A stretch of DNA of 64,000 nt from Ashinkailepas kermadecensis. Taxonomy: Eukaryota > Arthropoda > Thecostraca > Neolepadidae. Location: positions 62,001 to 126,000 of the forward strand of contig JAOTOM010004565.1 in the NCBI GenBank assembly GCA_034440615.1, written 5' to 3'. The notes below the pieces were generated by a model that saw only the letters and a program-made list of their open reading frames with translations, did no database searches and was not told the DNA's origin. This document shows, piece after piece, positions 22,701-28,700 of this stretch. The translations under genes were made by a program, and so were the position numbers. How positions within the stretch are numbered: the first letter of the stretch is position 1; every line of letters begins with the position of its first letter.

Positions 22701-25700
22701 GGACTGACCGACATCGGATACAGAGTAGGAGGCCTGGACTGACCGACATCGGAGACAGAGTAGGATGACTGGACTGACCGACATGGGAGGGACAGTGGGA
22801 CCTCTGGACTGACCGACATCGGAGACAGAGTAGGAGGACTGGACTGACCGACATCGGAGACAGAGTGGGAGGACTGGACTGACCGACATCGGAGACAGAG
22901 TAGGAGGCCTAGACTGACCGATATCGGAGACAGAGTAGGAGGCCTGAACTGACCGACATCGGAGACAGAGCAGGAGGCCTGGACTGACCGACATCGGAGA
23001 CAGAGCAGGAAGACTGGACTGACCGACATGGGAGGGACAGTGGGACCTCTGGACTGACTGACATCGGAGACAGAGTAGGAGGACTGGACTGACCGACATC
23101 GGAGACAGAGTGGGAGGACTGGACTGACCGACATCGGAGACAGAGTAGGAGGCCTAGACTGACCGATATCGGAGACAGAGTAGGAGGCCTGGACTGACCG
23201 ACATCGGAGACAGAGTAGGAGGCCTGGACTGACCGACATCGGAGACAGAGTAGGAGGCCTGGACTGACCGACATCGGAGACAGAGTAGGAGGCCTGGACT
23301 GACCGACATCGGAGACAGAGTAGGAGGCCTGGACTGACCGACATCAGAGACAGAGTATGAGGCCTGGACTGACCGACATCGGAGACAGAGTAGGAGGCCT
23401 GGACTGGCCGACATCAGAGACAGAGTAGGAGGCCTGGACTGACCGACATCGGAGACGGAGTAGGAGGACTGGACTGACCGACATCGGAGACGGAGAAGGA
23501 GGCCTGGACTGACCGACATCAGACACAGAGTATGAGGCCTGGACTGACCGACATCGGAGACAGAGTAGGATGCCTGGACTGACCGACATCGGAGACGGAG
23601 TAGGATGCCTGGACTGACCGACATCGGAGACAGAGTAGGAGGACTGGACTGACCGACATCGGAGACAGAGTAGGAGGCCTGGACTGACCGACATCGGAGA
23701 CCGAGTAGGGCTGGATTGAACCACATCAGAGACAGAGTGGGAGGACTGGACTGACCGACATCGGAGACAGAGTGGGAGGACTGGACTGACCGACATCGAG
23801 ACAGAGTAGGAGGCCTAGACTGACCGATATCGGAGACAGAGTAGGAGGCCTGAACTGACCGACATCGGAGACAGAGCAGGAGGCCTGGACTGACCGACAT
23901 CGGAGACAGAGTAGGAGATCTGGACTGACCGACATCGGAGACAGAGTAGGAGGCCTGGACTGACCGACATCAGAGACAGAGTATGAGGCCTGGACTGACC
24001 GACATCGGAGACAGAGTAGGAGGCCTGGACTGGCCGACATCAGAGACAGAGTAGGAGGCCTGGACTGACCGACATCGGAGACGGAGTAGGAGGACTGGAC
24101 TGACCGACATCGGAGACGGAGAAGGAGGCCTGGACTGACCGACATCAGATACAGAGTATGAGGCCTGGACTGACCGACATCGGAGACAGAGTAGGATGCC
24201 TGGACTGACCGACATCGGAGACGGAGTAGGATGCCTGGACTGACCGACATCGGAGACAGAGTAGGAGGACTGGACTGACCGACATCGGAGACAGAGTATG
24301 AGGCCTGGACTGACCCACATCGGAGACAGAGTAGGAGGACTGGACTGACCGACATCGGAGACAGAGTATGAGGCCTGGACTGACCCACATCGGAGACAGA
24401 GTAGGAGGACTGGACTGACCGACATCGGAGACGGAGTAGGAGGACTGGACTGACCGACATCGGAGACGGAGTAGGAGGCCTGGACTGACCGACATCGGAG
24501 ACGGAGTAGGAGGACTGGACTGACCGACATCGGAGACAGAGTAGGAGGACTGGACTGACCGACATCGGAGACAGAGTAGGAGGACTGGACTGACCGACAT
24601 CGGAGACAGAGTAGGAGGCCTGGACTGACCGACATCGGAGACCGAGTAGGGCTGGATTGAACCACATCAGATACAGAGTAGGAGGACTCGACTGACCGAC
24701 ATCGGAGACAGAGTAGGAGGACTGGACTGACCGACATCAGAGACAGAGTAGGAGGACTGGACTGACCGACATCGGAGACAGAGTAGGAGGCCTGGACTGA
24801 CCGACATCGGAGACCGAGTAGGGCTGGATTGAACCACATCAGAGACAGAGTGGGAGGACTGGACTGACCGACATCGGAGACGGAGTAAGAGGCCTGCAAT
24901 GGCAGCTCCTGGAACGGATCGTTGTCGTTGCTGTCGTTGAAGAGCTGCAGCACTGCGTTGTCAGCCAGGCGGACGAACACCTTCTTCCAAAACCTGCGTA
25001 AAAACACGGCCTCAAGATCACGCGGCATCTGAGAGGCTCAATGGGCGGATGGGGAAAACCGACATGGGACGAGTCAGGGTGGTAAGTAATGACGCGCTGA
25101 TGCAGTAGTGACCGTTCGCACCACAACAGATACCTACTGGTGACATATATATGCATAGAACGGCATGCATATGTGTAAGAAGAGCGACGCCTCCCATGGA
25201 ATAAATTTTTATGGGCTCAAGAAGAAATCAATGTTCCTGTTCTAGCCCTTAAATATTCGCAACATATAATGCGCGAACACATTTGATTCGGGATCGCGAA
25301 AAACATCGCACAGAACATCGCGCATCGCGCATCTTCGCATCAATTATTCCGTGCAACAAAAATGTATTGTACTATTCAATCAATATTTCGTTTGGCCAAC
25401 TTCTCACTTGGTGGTTGTACCGGCTATGCAGCCTCAGATAAAAACCGACACGATTGAAGTGGTAAGGCCAGGTTAGCCGGATATGAACGTGGTGATGGTT
25501 ACCATGACAGTCGTGCCTAGCGGTTAACAGCACTGAGCTGTTGGAGCTGTTGGGCAGGAGGTCACTTCTCACCGCTGTCCGGTGATCTTCTTCTTGTTGG
25601 GCTGACGCAGGAACATCTCGAACTCAGCCGACTCCCAGAGGGTGCGCGGAAACGCCTCCAGCGGCTGCGATACGTCGTCATCGAAGAGGGGCGTCGCCGG

Positions 25701-28700
25701 CGGACTGGCCGACTCGACGTCAGCAGCACGGTCCCCTGGGGACACACGGCGTATTGGTACGGCAGACTGCCGACCCGACGTCCCCTGGGGACACACGGTG
25801 TAATGGTACCGCGGACGCCGACCAGGCATCCCCAGCACGGTCCCCTAGGGACACGGTGTAATGGTACCGCGGACTGCCGACTCAGTGCACGCATCATCAG
25901 CGCGTGTCCTGCTGAGGACTGCCGTTGCCACCAACTAACGAGACGATCCGGTGAATAGATGATGTCCGTCCCCTAGGCAAGATATCGCAGATAGCAGACA
26001 GTAATAACTAGTAAATAGTAACCAGTAACTAGTAACAGTAGTACGCAGGCAGTACTAGTAGCAAAACATGCAGTGGACACTGACCTTTCGCCGGTGTTTG
26101 CAGCTGGAGGTCAAGCTGCAGGTCAGCGGCGGACGACACGAACGGGTTTGTCGCTGCTATGCCGGGGCTGTCAGGCATGTCTTGGAAGGCAGCGACGGAA
26201 GGTCGCGGTGGCGGGGCAAGAGTCGGCACGGTGGTCTGAGATGCCCAGTCCTGCTGCGGCCTGGGGAGAACAGAATGGCCATCAGAGTCGGCACGGTGGT
26301 CTGAGATGCCCAGTCCTGCTGCGGCCTGGGGAGAACAGAATGGCCATCAGAGTCGTCACGGCGCTCTGAGATGCCCAGTCCTGCTGCGGTCTGGGGAGAA
26401 CAGAATGGCCATCAGAGTCGGCACGGCGCTCTGAGATGGCCAGTCCTGCTGCGGCCTGGGGAGAACAGAATGGGCATCAGAGTCGGCACGGCGCTCTGAG
26501 ATGCCCAGTCCTGTTACGGTCTGGGGAGAACAGAATGGCCATCAGAGTCGGCACGGCGCTCTGAGATGGCTAGTCATGCTGCGGTCTGGGGAGAACAGAA
26601 TGGCCATCAGAGTCGGCACGGCGGTATGGATCCAAGCTGATACACAGCTTGTGACTGTTACGTGACGTGAAGGTATGCATCAGGGAAGGTGTTTCAGTGG
26701 CCAAGAATGATACACAGCTTGTGACGAGTACGTGACATGGAGACATGCGTCAGAGAAGGTGTTCCAGTGACCGAAAGTGATACACAGCATGTGATGGTTA
26801 CATGACGTGAAGGTATGTGTCAGGGAAGGTGTTCCAGTGACCGAAAGTGATACACAGCATGTGATGGTTACATGACGTGAAGGTATGTGTCAGGGAAGGT
26901 GTTCCAGTGACCGAAAGTGATACACAGCATGTGATGGTTACATGACGTGAAGGTATGTGGGGAGGGGGGGTCAAGGAACAAAAAAAAAAAAAAAAAAAAA
27001 AGAAGGTTAAAAAAAGGAGAAGGTATGTGGAGGGAAGGGTGGAAGGTGTTGTCAAAGTGATACACAGCATGTCATGGTTACATGACGTGAAGGTATGTGT
27101 CAGGGAAGGTGTTCCAGTGACCGAAAGTGATACACAGCATGTGATGGTTACATGACGTGAAGGTATGCGTCAGATAAGTGTTCCAGCGACCGCGAGTGAT
27201 ACATGGCTTTTGTTGGTTACGTGACGTGAGAATATAGGTCAGGGAAGTAGAGGTGTGTCGAACGTGCATCAGGGAGTTCCCGAACAAGAGCCTGGCTCTC
27301 ATCGTTAGTAATGAAATTGTACGGATTTTCGTCCGGTTGTCCTACCTGCCGTTCCGGCCCAAAACCTGAAGCACTGCAAGCATGTTTATCTCCAGGAAAT
27401 ATTGTTGGCTACTCTACTGCAATAAAGATCTAAGCACAAAGAAACAATTGACCGCATATAACTCGTAGATGTGGCGTTTCATGAATAGCATAAATGCACA
27501 CTACGATATGCTGATTCAGCTCGCATAACCAACGACAGCCACCCATCCACTCGAGTTGCATAAGTAGCGATGCGGCAAAGATCGCCACCACCTGAACCAG
27601 TCCGGCCCGTTGAAAACGTTGGTGTGGGCGGGTTCTCCTGACCTGATGAAGACGTTAATGTCTGCCGCCTCGTCCTCCGAGTGTTGTTTGCTGGCGCCGC
27701 GGGCAGGCGTCGACTGCGGTACCGGCGGCGGCGCCGTCATCGACAGGAACGCGTCGAACGCCGAGTCCTCGAACCCCAGCTGAGCCCCGCCTGTTGGTGG
27801 CGCGGCCTCCGAACTTCCCCACGCTGAGGGACGGTACACCAGGTCAGCTGACCAACAGGGGCACCGCACTGTACACTGTACACTTCACACTGTACACTGT
27901 ACACTGTACACTGTACACTGTACACTGTATACTGTACACTGTACACTGCACACTGTACACTGTACACTGTACACTGTATACTGTACACTGTACACTGCAC
28001 ACTGTACACTGTATACTGTACACTGTACATTGTACACTTCACACTGTACACTGCATACTGTATACTGTACATTGTACACTGCACACTGTATGCTGCACAC
28101 TGCACACTGTACACTGCACAATTCATGTACATTGTACTGCACATTGTACATTGTACATTCATGGCAGATGCGTAATACGTGCTGCAGGTGGACGCCGCAA
28201 GGCGGTAAATGACACACATTGAAAATGGCACACATTGAAGCTGCATAGACGAAGGCTAAATATACTCCTCTGCACGCCTCGCTAATGGCCGGAAGTCTGA
28301 CGGTAAGCGAATAATTTGTTGTGTACCTAAAAGTGCTGTGTTTGTAGCCTTTCTAGGTAGTTTCACCAGTCCAAAACAACGTCGGAACATGCTAATTGAT
28401 GTCCTCTAAATACCGCATACAAAAACATTAAATTGCTGCAGCCAATATTGAAGTACTAACATGTTCTAGCGTACCAAGATGCTAATCACCTAAGAAGCAG
28501 ATGGTCAGTTGCAACATCCAATCGGGATGCATGCTTTCCAATAAGGGCATTTGGCACCTGGACAACACAATGCCAATACCAAGTGGTTCACACCTTGGAG
28601 ACCATAAAGTTACGGGCGACTATTCGGATTTCTTAAAATCGACATGTGGGATATGCAACATTTTCACGCACATCAAGGCTGCTGTCCGCCGGTTAAGCCT

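Larger units (their letters stand above)
21253..24868 (-). other. intron 6 (3.6 kb)
   Basis: GT..AG intron with donor GTCG|GTCAGT. Its first 2.35 kb (sense) is the 35-bp donor satellite. The rest holds a 32-bp repeat and an inverted-repeat element. Confidence 0.85.

Noticed and set aside
22462..25028. Long minus-strand SYSVSDVGQS / SVSPGLLLCLRCR ORFs
   Set aside because: These are intron 6 donor satellite, with a 35-bp period that opens all three frames. Only the exon 6 part is supported; use of inner donors remains an open question listed under findings.
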